This document shows positions 42,703 to 49,088 of a stretch of DNA of 49,088 bases, one piece after another. Within the stretch, counting starts at the first letter, position 1; each line of letters opens with the position of its first letter. The stretch comes from VBAS01 sp964508655 (GTDB taxonomy: Bacteria; Bacteroidota; Bacteroidia; Chitinophagales; Chitinophagaceae), in NCBI GenBank assembly GCA_964508655.1, contig CAZDUO010000025.1:1-49088 (forward strand). Reading direction: 5' to 3'. Under the pieces are notes generated by a model. That model saw only the letters and a program-made list of their open reading frames with translations, was not told the origin of the DNA and made no database searches. Made by a program: the position numbers and the translations under genes.

Positions 42703-43176
42703 ATGAGCAAGTTTAATATCCGTGTATATGGCATACTGGTAAATGAAAAAAAACAGGTGCTGGTAGCCGACGAGTATATCCGCGGGGGCCTTTATACCAA
42801 GTTTCCCGGCGGCGGCCTTGAATTTGGCGAAGGCACCCGCGACTGCCTGAAGCGGGAGCTGAAAGAAGAACTGGGCATCGAAACTGAAATAGGCAATCAT
42901 ATTTACACCACCGATTTTTTCCAGATGTCGGCCTTCCGGCCCGATCAGCAGATAATTTCCATTTATTATTTCGCAAAACAACTGGAATCGCTGAAAGTGC
43001 CGCTGCGCAGCAAGCCCTTTGATTTCGATGAAAGGCAGATGGAGATTTACCACAAAACCGGCGAAACAGAAGCCTTTCGCCTTATTGACCGGGATGATTT
43101 TTCGGAAGAAACGGTGACACTACCCATTGATAAGATTGTGGCCAGGATGGTGAAGAATGGATTGTTAAATGGCTGA
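42703..43176 (+). CDS. NUDIX hydrolase
   Basis: A 157-residue NUDIX-fold hydrolase. The NUDIX box runs G37-I59 with every key residue: G37, E43, R51, E52, E55, E56 and G58 (REL-x-EE-x-GI). Such enzymes split nucleoside diphosphates linked to another moiety; the substrate cannot be told here. The last codons fall inside the degenerate 8-bp repeat array starting at 43161. It converges on the YhhQ-type transporter gene. Confidence 0.92.
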   Translation: MSKFNIRVYGILVNEKKQVLVADEYIRGGLYTKFPGGGLEFGEGTRDCLKRELKEELGIETEIGNHIYTTDFFQMSAFRPDQQIISIYYFAKQLESLKVPLRSKPFDFDERQMEIYHKTGETEAFRLIDRDDFSEETVTLPIDKIVARMVKNGLLNG

Positions 43177-43340
43177 ATGGTTAAAAGGTTGCAAGATTGA
43201 ATTATTAAGTGGATAAGATGCATTATCTGAATTATAAGTTCCCAATGAATAAACAACACGCAACCCTTCCAATTATTCATCTAACCATTTAACCATTTGG
43301 CCATTTAGCCATCAAGCCATCGAACCATCATCCCATCGCC
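43161..43340. repeat. Inverted pair of degenerate 8-bp tandem arrays
   Basis: Left array 43161-43216: seven 8-bp units close to ATGGTTAA (ATTGTTAA, ATGGCTGA, ATGGTTAA, AAGGTTGC, AAGATTGA, ATTATTAA, GTGGATAA). Right array 43285-43340: seven units of CCAT plus four variable bases at exact 8-bp register, inverse in sense to the left array. The left array starts within the NUDIX 3' end and the right array runs through the YhhQ-gene stop and last codons. Together they can form a long imperfect hairpin between convergent genes. Confidence 0.85.
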
Positions 43341-44119
43341 GCCTTCTTCATTTCAGCCGCCTTTTCATGCCCGAGGTATTTTTCAATCCGGTAATGAACA
43401 AGATAAATAACCGGTGTGAGAAGAATTGCCACGCTGAATTTATAAATATAGTTTACAATACCGATAGCTATTACCTGGTTTAGTGGCCAGGCCGAGCCCT
43501 GGTTGGGAACCCATTTGGGGTAAAAATAAAAAGCAATAACAAGCACCACGAAGCTGTCAATAAACTGCGAAACCAGCGTAGAGCCGGTGGCCCGCAGCCA
43601 GATATGCTTCTCTCCCGTTCTTCGTTTTATCCGGTGAAACACCAGCACATCTACAAGCTGCCCTATAAGAAATGCAGTCATGGAAGCGATGATGATACCG
43701 AGTCCCTGTCCAAAGATGCCGTTATAGGCTGCACTCATATTTTCTATGCCGGCGCTTTGCTTGCTGGTAATCCACCAGCTGTTGGGCGTGGTATTCATGG
43801 CGCCGAACAGCATGATAAAACTGTAGCAGATGAGGCCCGCCGCCAGCCAGCTTACAAACCTCACTCCTCTTCTTCCGTAATATTCATTGATTATATCCGT
43901 CATTACAAACACCACCGGCCACAGCAGCACACCACAGGTAAGATTGAATGAATAGGTATCGCCAAGCAGCCGGATGTTAACCGGCTTCCAGCCCAGGGTT
44001 TCTTCCAGCGAAAAAATTTTTACACCCATAAACTCCGCCACCATGGCATTGGCTATTAAAAACCCCGAAAGAACAATAAACAGACGGGTTGATTTATCGC
44101 GGAGAATAGTATGAATCAT
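43328..44119 (-). CDS. YhhQ-family queuosine precursor transporter (VUT family)
   Basis: A 263-residue integral membrane protein with about six hydrophobic segments. Family hallmarks are the early LFIVLSGFLIANAMVAEFMG, a TDIINEYYGRRGVR cytoplasmic loop and LVSQFIDSFVVLVIAFYF. Characterised members take up 7-cyano-7-deazaguanine or related queuosine precursors. The C-terminal residues overlap the 8-bp array. Its start is 2 bp from the stop of the gene behind it, so the two form an operon. Confidence 0.88.
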   Translation of the reverse strand: MIHTILRDKSTRLFIVLSGFLIANAMVAEFMGVKIFSLEETLGWKPVNIRLLGDTYSFNLTCGVLLWPVVFVMTDIINEYYGRRGVRFVSWLAAGLICYSFIMLFGAMNTTPNSWWITSKQSAGIENMSAAYNGIFGQGLGIIIASMTAFLIGQLVDVLVFHRIKRRTGEKHIWLRATGSTLVSQFIDSFVVLVIAFYFYPKWVPNQGSAWPLNQVIAIGIVNYIYKFSVAILLTPVIYLVHYRIEKYLGHEKAAEMKKAAMG

Positions 44120-44121
44120 GT

Positions 44122-44421
44122 TCAGTAATTGTCAATGTTTATCAGCAGCAGAAAGACAAGTTGAAGCATTAAAAATAAAATATTCATCACAATCAGCCAT
44201 GCCGGCACTACGGAAAGACTTTTTCTTTTTACCCAAAAAACAAAAAGATAAATGATGTTAACAGCAGGATTAAATATCACACTCAGCACCCAGCCGCTGA
44301 TGATGATGAATGCTGCCACATCCTGGTTGTGCAGCCAGCTGGTTACCCGCAATACAAAGGAAGCAAGAAAGGCAAGATTGCAGATGAAAGCTACTCTTGA
44401 TAAAAACAGAAGCCAGCGCAT
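44122..44421 (-). CDS. Small membrane protein, three hydrophobic segments, unknown function
   Basis: A 99-residue protein with three hydrophobic segments (about 9-28, 37-63 and 71-95); little else. No family is recognised. It lies directly ahead of the YhhQ-type gene with a 2-bp gap and is probably translated from the same message. It may be an accessory of that transporter or unrelated. Confidence 0.6.
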   Translation of the reverse strand: MRWLLFLSRVAFICNLAFLASFVLRVTSWLHNQDVAAFIIISGWVLSVIFNPAVNIIYLFVFWVKRKSLSVVPAWLIVMNILFLMLQLVFLLLINIDNY

Positions 44422-44424
44422 AGG

Positions 44425-44540
44425 TTCAGAAGTCAGGAGTCAGCCCCGAACGTCAGGAGGCTGAAGTCAGAAACTCGAAGATAAGGAAGAAGGAAAAGAA
44501 TACAGAACAAGGAACAGGGAAGAAAGAATGAAGAACGTAA
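44425..44540. repeat. Degenerate purine-rich repeat (AGTCAG and AAGGAA words)
   Basis: A 44425-44475 stretch holds repeated AGTCAG/GTCAGGAG words, and 44475-44540 holds AAGAAGGAA / AACAAGGAA / AAAGAATGAA words at about 8-10 bp spacing. It separates two divergent genes and has no coding signal. Confidence 0.55.
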
Positions 44541-44589
44541 TGCAAACCAGAAACAGACAATCAGCATCCGGAAACTCCGGAAAATAACT

Positions 44590-44597
44590 TTATTTTG
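44590..44597 (+). promoter_or_regulatory. -7 promoter element of the yfhO-like gene
   Basis: TTATTTTG matches 7 of 8 of TAnnTTTG. Transcription would start near 44602, after the upstream TTG at 44595, which supports the ATG at 44619 as the start. Confidence 0.4.
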
Positions 44598-44618
44598 TCC
44601 ACCTCAATATATGGCAAT

Positions 44619-47171
44619 ATGAAAAGTAAATGGATAAAACTGCTGCTTCCGCATGCAATAGCTGTACTTGTATTTTTAGTTGTGGCTTTAATTTATTGTC
44701 GCCCGGCCCTGGAAGGCAAAGTGGTAAACCAGCATGATATCACCCACTGGAAAGGCTCCATTCAGCAATCAGTAGAATATGCCAAAACACATGATGGCGT
44801 TTACCCTCTCTGGACAAACAGCCTGTTCAGCGGCATGCCCGCATTCCAGATTGGGTACACATCCAATAATAAAATACCCTGGACTGCGCATACAATTTTT
44901 ACATTCGGTTTACCCAAACCTATCCAGTTCTTTTTTCTTGCATCACTATGCTTTTATTTTTTATGCGTGGTGCTTGGTGTTCGCACCGTTTTCGGCATAC
45001 TTGGCTCCCTGGCGTTTGCTTATGCCACTTACAACCCGGTCATTATTTCGGTGGGGCACGATACCAAAATGCTTTCCATTGCTTATATGCCCGCCCTGCT
45101 GGCTTCGCTATTGCTTATTTATGAAAAAAAATACTGGCCTGGTGCCGGGCTCACTGCCTTGTTTACTTCTGTGCTCATTTCCATGAACCACCCGCAGATT
45201 GCCTACTATCTTTTTCTCGCTGTCGCCATCATGACGATTTTTTATACCGTACGCTGGATAAAAAACAAGGAGTGGCGTCATTTCGCATTAACAGCCGGTT
45301 TTACAATAGCCGCCGCTATCACAGGTGTGCTTACCAATGCAGTTGCCCTGCTTTCAACTTACGAATACCAGAAAGAAACCATCCGCGGTGGCGGTTCACA
45401 ACTGAGAGATACGACAGCCAAAAATGAAAACGCCAAAACCGGCTTGACCAAAGACTATGCACTCAGCTACAGCATGAACATTGCCGAACCTTTTGTAATG
45501 ATGGTGCCGCGTATGTTTGGCGGCAGCAGCAGTTATGAAGAAGTGGACCAGGAAAAATCCAAAGCAATAGAAGCATTGAGAACCTTACCCCAGGAATTGC
45601 AGCAACAGCTTCCGCTCTCATACTATTGGGGCGGAATGACCAAATATGGCGAAGTGGGCACTTCAGGCCCCCCCTACGTCGGCGCCATTATCTGCATGCT
45701 TGCCCTGATCGGTTTTTTTGTGCTGGATAATAAACACAAATGGTGGATGCTTGTTACTGTGGCGCTTACCATCGTCATGTCGTGGGGGCATTATTTCGAA
45801 TCCTTCAATGGACTTTTATACAAATACCTGCCCATGTACAACAAGTTCAGGGCGCCTTCCATGATACTGGTAATACCCCAGATGCTCCTGCCTTTGCTGG
45901 CAGTGCTCGGGATAAATAAGATAGCAACTGCACAGGATAAGAAATCACTTTCTCCTTTGTTTAAAAAAGGAATGATTGCAACGGCAGCCGTGTTTGCCCT
46001 GTTGTTTGTGCTTTATATCATGTCCGATTTTCTGAGCGGAACAGATAAAGAAATATTGAAGCAGGTAAGGGAAGCCAATAACCCGCAATTGCTGCAGGCG
46101 GTCAACAGCTTTTTTGAAGGGCTGAAAGAAGACCGCAAAGGCCTGATGATGGGCGATATTCTCCGTTCATTTGGTTTTATTGCCGCTGCCGCCATCATGC
46201 TGTTCCTTGCGCTGCGAAACACGATGAAACCGCTGGCGCTCGGCATTGGCCTGTGCCTATTTGCCCTGATTGATGTGATGACGATAGATGTAAAGTACCT
46301 GAACAGCGACAGCTACGTGGATAAGACTGAGAACGAAGCGGCCTTTGTAAAAACACAAAAGGATGATGAAATACTGAGAGACACATCCTTTTACCGGGTG
46401 ATGAACCTTTCGGGCGGGGCATTCAGCGAAAACATCACTTCTTACTATCATAATTCAGTTGGTGGTTATCACCCGGCCAAGATTGCCATTTACCAGGACC
46501 TGATTGAAAGAAAAATAACGCCTGAACTGCAGGCAGCGGCGCAGGCGCTGCAAACCGGTGCTGCCGGCCTTGCATCGGCAAACATTCCCGTGATGAATAT
46601 GCTGAACGCAAAATATTTTATTCAGAAGGACCGTAATTATCAAACCGTCAACTACTGGAAAAATGATGGCGCTCTTGGCAACTGCTGGCTGGTGAAAGGA
46701 ATACGGTATGTAAAAGATGCCCATGAAGAAATGGAGGCTCTGGGTGGTTTCAATCCCAGGGATACGGCCATTGTGCTGGAGGCGTTTAAATCATCCATTC
46801 CTTCGTTACCCGCTTTCGACAGCGCTGCTGATATTTCTTTGGTAAAAAATGACAATGATGTGGTGATCTACAGGTTCAATGCAGCGGCCGGCCAGTTTGC
46901 CGTGTTCAGCGAAGTGTATTATAAAAGCGGCTGGAAGGCATACATTGACGGAAAAGAAGCGCCGATAGTGAAAGTAAATTATGTACTGCGTGGTCTTGCC
47001 ATACCTGCGGGCCGCCATGAAATAAAATTTGAATTCAAACCGCAGGGATATTACACAGGCAAAAAATTGACATCCATCTTTTCCATTGTGCTTTTGGTAA
47101 TGCTGGCGGCCGGCATTTTACTGGAATGGCGGAGCCGTAAACAAGCGGCGATGGCCAACCTATCCAGATGA
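44619..47171 (+). CDS. YfhO-family multi-TM membrane protein (GT-C-like)
   Basis: An 850-residue inner-membrane protein with about 12-13 hydrophobic segments over the first 600 residues and a soluble C-terminal domain, ending with a last membrane helix (about 817-840) and basic tail. Its first long loop (VNQHDITHWKGS, SLFSGMPAFQ) and the late YYKSGWKAYIDGKEAPIVKV are typical of YfhO proteins, which in other bacteria help glycosylate lipoteichoic or related surface polymers through lipid-linked sugars. Substrate here is unknown. Two glycosyltransferase genes follow downstream, across the GxxExxY cassette. Confidence 0.88.
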   Translation: MKSKWIKLLLPHAIAVLVFLVVALIYCRPALEGKVVNQHDITHWKGSIQQSVEYAKTHDGVYPLWTNSLFSGMPAFQIGYTSNNKIPWTAHTIFTFGLPKPIQFFFLASLCFYFLCVVLGVRTVFGILGSLAFAYATYNPVIISVGHDTKMLSIAYMPALLASLLLIYEKKYWPGAGLTALFTSVLISMNHPQIAYYLFLAVAIMTIFYTVRWIKNKEWRHFALTAGFTIAAAITGVLTNAVALLSTYEYQKETIRGGGSQLRDTTAKNENAKTGLTKDYALSYSMNIAEPFVMMVPRMFGGSSSYEEVDQEKSKAIEALRTLPQELQQQLPLSYYWGGMTKYGEVGTSGPPYVGAIICMLALIGFFVLDNKHKWWMLVTVALTIVMSWGHYFESFNGLLYKYLPMYNKFRAPSMILVIPQMLLPLLAVLGINKIATAQDKKSLSPLFKKGMIATAAVFALLFVLYIMSDFLSGTDKEILKQVREANNPQLLQAVNSFFEGLKEDRKGLMMGDILRSFGFIAAAAIMLFLALRNTMKPLALGIGLCLFALIDVMTIDVKYLNSDSYVDKTENEAAFVKTQKDDEILRDTSFYRVMNLSGGAFSENITSYYHNSVGGYHPAKIAIYQDLIERKITPELQAAAQALQTGAAGLASANIPVMNMLNAKYFIQKDRNYQTVNYWKNDGALGNCWLVKGIRYVKDAHEEMEALGGFNPRDTAIVLEAFKSSIPSLPAFDSAADISLVKNDNDVVIYRFNAAAGQFAVFSEVYYKSGWKAYIDGKEAPIVKVNYVLRGLAIPAGRHEIKFEFKPQGYYTGKKLTSIFSIVLLVMLAAGILLEWRSRKQAAMANLSR

Positions 47172-47217
47172 ATGGTACAAACCGATTTGAGGATAATTCA
47201 AAAAATTCCGAAAAAAA

Positions 47218-47258
47218 TGTAACACAACGGACTCGAAGAAGGCACAACGGACACAAAG
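47218..47258. repeat. Left flank repeat of the GxxExxY cassette
   Basis: A 41-bp stretch built of CACAACGG, CGAAGAAG and ACACAAAG words. Its start, TGTAACAC, equals the start of the reverse complement of 47728-47767, so the two form imperfect inverted repeats about 510 bp apart. Confidence 0.7.
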
Positions 47259-47287
47259 CTAATCTTTGCAAATCATAAAATATTTAT

Positions 47288-47691
47288 ATGACTGATGAAG
47301 AAATAATTAAAATAATCCTTGATGAGGCATTTTATATTCACAAAACTATAGGGCCGGGTATGCTGGAAAATGTTTATAAACCTGCCTTGCGTATCGTTTG
47401 AGAAAAAGAGGCTTGTATGTAGAAACAGAAAAACCTGTCCCGGTAATTTTTGAAGAAGTTAAAATGAATTGCGGTTATCGGGCGGATCTCGTAATTGAGA
47501 GGATTGTGATTGTTGATACAAAAACAATTGAAGGGATCGGTTTAATTCAGATTTCACAGCTTTTAACTTATCTCCGGTTTCTGAACCTGCGGAAAGGATT
47601 AATTCTGAACTTCAATACTGTAAAACTGAAAGATGGTATAAAAAGAGTGATTAATGGTTTTGAGCTGGGAAGAATTTATGTGGAAGAATAA
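47288..47691 (+). pseudogene. GxxExxY (PD-(D/E)XK nuclease superfamily) gene with frameshift
   Basis: Frame 1, from ATG 47288, reads MTDEEIIKIILDEAFYIHKT then IGPGMLENVYK, which carries the GxxExxY motif (G-ML-E-NV-Y), and ends at TGA 47399-47401 after residues of the wrong frame. The next frame continues the family sequence CLAYRLRKRGLYVE, then NCGYRADLVIE and VDTK, which supply the D and D-x-K of a PD-(D/E)XK active site, through to LLTYLRFLNLRKGLILNFN and GFELGRIYVEE at 47691. A base is missing near 47380, where a lysine codon and CC replace the usual K-E-C. Apart from that, the protein is full length. True decay or assembly error cannot be separated here. Confidence 0.85.
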
Positions 47692-47727
47692 TTACTGCCA
47701 GGAAGAAAGCCATAAACATGATAAACC

Positions 47728-47767
47728 CGTTGTGTCCTTCGTGGTTCTTAGTGTTCTTCGTGTTACA
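47728..47767. repeat. Right flank repeat of the GxxExxY cassette
   Basis: Its reverse complement is built of CACGAAG/CACTAAG/CCACGAAG units at 9-10 bp spacing and ends GGACACAACG, the same vocabulary as the left flank. The pair brackets the nuclease-like gene in inverted orientation. Confidence 0.7.
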
Positions 47768-47834
47768 AAAAATTACAGAATATTGAAATGCTTTAGCCGG
47801 TCCTGATTGCATATTTTATGTTTATTTTGCCTGC

Positions 47835-48653
47835 ATGAATGCTCCGGCCATCAGCGTTGTTCTTCCTGCATACAACTGCGAAGCTTATCTCGGCAAAGCC
47901 ATCCGGAGTGAGCTGGAGCAAACCTTTTCAGATTTCGAACTCATCATCATCAACGACGGCAGCACCGATAACACGGAGTTTGTCATTTTATCTTTTCCTG
48001 ACCCCAGGATCGTTTACCTGAAAAATCCGGCTAACAGAGGATTAATATATACCCTCAACCGGGGTATTGAAGTGGCACAGGGCAACTACATTGCCCGCAT
48101 GGATGCAGATGATATCTGCCTGCCCGAAAGACTGGAGAAACAAAAGGAATTTCTCGATAAACACCCGGATATTGCTGCAGTAGCCACTACAATAGATTAC
48201 ATAAATGAAAAAGAAAATAAAACAGGCAGCTGGGAACTGGACAGGGAAATAATCAGCCCGGAACAAATCAGGCGAAAGATGCCTTTTGAAAACTGCATTG
48301 CTCATCCTACGGTAATGATACGCTCAGAAATACTGAAAGCTTTTAAATACAAATCGTACCAGGAAAATATTGAGGATTACGACCTGTGGCTGCGGCTTCT
48401 CAACCGGGGTTATGCCATTGCCAAAATCAATGAACCCCTTTTGCTGTACCGGTTGCACGGCAGCTCTGTCACCAGCGTTCATCTGAAGAAAAAAAATTTT
48501 TACTTCAAACACCTGAACATGAAACGGAAATTGCTGTGGCATGAAACACTGTCGGGACACCTGGCGGGCTATTTATTTTTGATAAAGTTTGCAGCAATCA
48601 CTGACCTGGTGAAGGGTATCGTAAAATTTTTAAAAAATCTCTTTACCCGCTGA
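47835..48653 (+). CDS. Family 2 glycosyltransferase
   Basis: A 272-residue GT-A fold transferase. The nucleotide-binding strand ISVVLPAYNCEAYLGKAI (6-23) and IIINDGSTDNT precede the metal-binding DADD in IARMDADDICLP; a later ENIEDYDLWLRLL carries the catalytic-base region. It transfers a sugar from a nucleotide donor to a surface polysaccharide or lipid carrier. One basic C-terminal hydrophobic stretch may attach it to the membrane. The next transferase starts directly after its stop codon, so they form an operon for cell-surface glycan synthesis. Confidence 0.92.
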   Translation: MNAPAISVVLPAYNCEAYLGKAIRSELEQTFSDFELIIINDGSTDNTEFVILSFPDPRIVYLKNPANRGLIYTLNRGIEVAQGNYIARMDADDICLPERLEKQKEFLDKHPDIAAVATTIDYINEKENKTGSWELDREIISPEQIRRKMPFENCIAHPTVMIRSEILKAFKYKSYQENIEDYDLWLRLLNRGYAIAKINEPLLLYRLHGSSVTSVHLKKKNFYFKHLNMKRKLLWHETLSGHLAGYLFLIKFAAITDLVKGIVKFLKNLFTR

Positions 48654-49088
48654 ATGTACCGCCTGTATATCATAAAAAGAACAATTGAAGATATAATCAT
48701 TTCTCCTTTTATTTTCATTGGAAGAATGATTGCCCGCTTCAGGCCGATGAAACGGGAATACAGGGTGTTTTTCTTTTTCCCTTTTTACCATACCGGCGGC
48801 GCCGAAAAAGTACATGCACAGATTGCAGCAGGCATAGGCGGGAACAACTGTATCATTTTCTTTACCCGGAAATCAGCTGACAGGCGGTTTTGGAATGATT
48901 TTAAAAACAGCGGGTGTGAAATCAGGGACATTTCAAAGTTTTGCGATAATAAATGGCTTTACTTTCTCAATCTTTTTTACCGGGGTATTGTCACCGGTTA
49001 TATCAACAGGCAAAAGCTACGGCCGGTTGTATTCAACGGGCAGTGCAACTTTGGATATAAGATAAGCCCCTGGGTAAAAAAATCTATT
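48654..49088 (+). CDS. Glycosyltransferase (GT4-like), partial at window edge
   Basis: An open frame of 145 codons from an ATG that abuts the stop of the GT2 gene (TGA then ATG, no gap) runs to the end of the window. After a basic/hydrophobic leader it contains YRVFFFFPFYHTGGAEKVHA; the GGAEK motif is typical of the N-terminal domain of family 4 (GT-B) glycosyltransferases. The rest of the protein, with the nucleotide-sugar site, lies beyond 49088. Family assignment rests on this motif and context. Confidence 0.75.
   Translation, partial: MYRLYIIKRTIEDIIISPFIFIGRMIARFRPMKREYRVFFFFPFYHTGGAEKVHAQIAAGIGGNNCIIFFTRKSADRRFWNDFKNSGCEIRDISKFCDNKWLYFLNLFYRGIVTGYINRQKLRPVVFNGQCNFGYKISPWVKKSI

Noticed and set aside
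42286..43053. 255-residue minus-strand frame across dapF and the NUDIX gene
   Set aside because: It covers two clearly real genes on the other strand and their gap, with no family sequence of its own.
43285..43340. Possible CRISPR array
   Set aside because: Units are only 8 bp, degenerate, without spacers, and no cas genes are present anywhere in the window.
47218..47767. Insertion sequence with transposase
   Set aside because: Flanking inverted repeats exist, but no DDE, HUH or recombinase domain is encoded and no target-site duplication could be identified by eye.

Overview
The window is a contig fragment from a member of the Bacteroidota, most probably family Chitinophagaceae. The evidence is a SusC/SusD pair, many lipoproteins and T9SS-type secretion, near-consensus -33 TTTG / -7 TAnnTTTG promoters, HU-CCDC81-type proteins and an MqnE-type menaquinone gene. 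Bases 1-46 are not genomic: they are an Illumina/Nextera P7 adapter ending in the Tn5 mosaic end. The first gene is therefore cut by the library construct, and the last gene runs off the right edge.

Bases 47-17714 are a pectin utilisation locus. Reading leftward from 16317: SusC transporter, SusD lipoprotein, PL1 pectate lyase, CE12 rhamnogalacturonan acetylesterase, an esterase fused to a CE8 pectin methylesterase, a cytosolic Gfo/Idh/MocA dehydrogenase, a GH43, a Tat-exported Gfo/Idh/MocA protein, a small SnoaL-like secreted protein, a GH28 polygalacturonase and a truncated GH105 unsaturated uronyl hydrolase. Together these would de-esterify, cleave and import galacturonan/rhamnogalacturonan and finish the unsaturated oligomers. 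A divergent LacI-family regulator sits next to susC. Two matching operator-like sites (22 of 27 positions identical, both with a central CG) lie upstream of susC and of the GH28 gene, so the LacI protein probably controls both transcription units. A G+C-rich hairpin plus T-tract after susD may reduce read-through into the enzymes.

Bases 17800-38980 are mainly housekeeping: CBS-pair protein, MutS2 without an Smr domain, MsrA lipoprotein, M1 peptidase, a polysaccharide flippase, an NlpC/P60 lipoprotein, DnaE, a toxin-antitoxin pair whose ParE/RelE-like toxin carries an in-frame stop, thioredoxin, NupC nucleoside transporter, a large secreted M43 metalloprotease with a T9SS tail, MqnE and L-serine dehydratase.

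Bases 38980-49088 hold a membrane HU-CCDC81 protein and a short soluble relative, a structured intergenic element beside tRNA-Cys(GCA), a uridine phosphorylase-like enzyme, DapF, a NUDIX hydrolase, a YhhQ-type transporter, a YfhO-type membrane protein, a frameshifted GxxExxY (PD-(D/E)XK) gene flanked by inverted imperfect repeats, and two glycosyltransferases (the second partial).

A recurring pattern is that intergenic gaps carry degenerate 8-10 bp tandem repeats, often as inverted pairs (9673-9737, 43161-43340, flanks of 47288-47691). These and the GxxExxY cassette are the least explained parts of the window.
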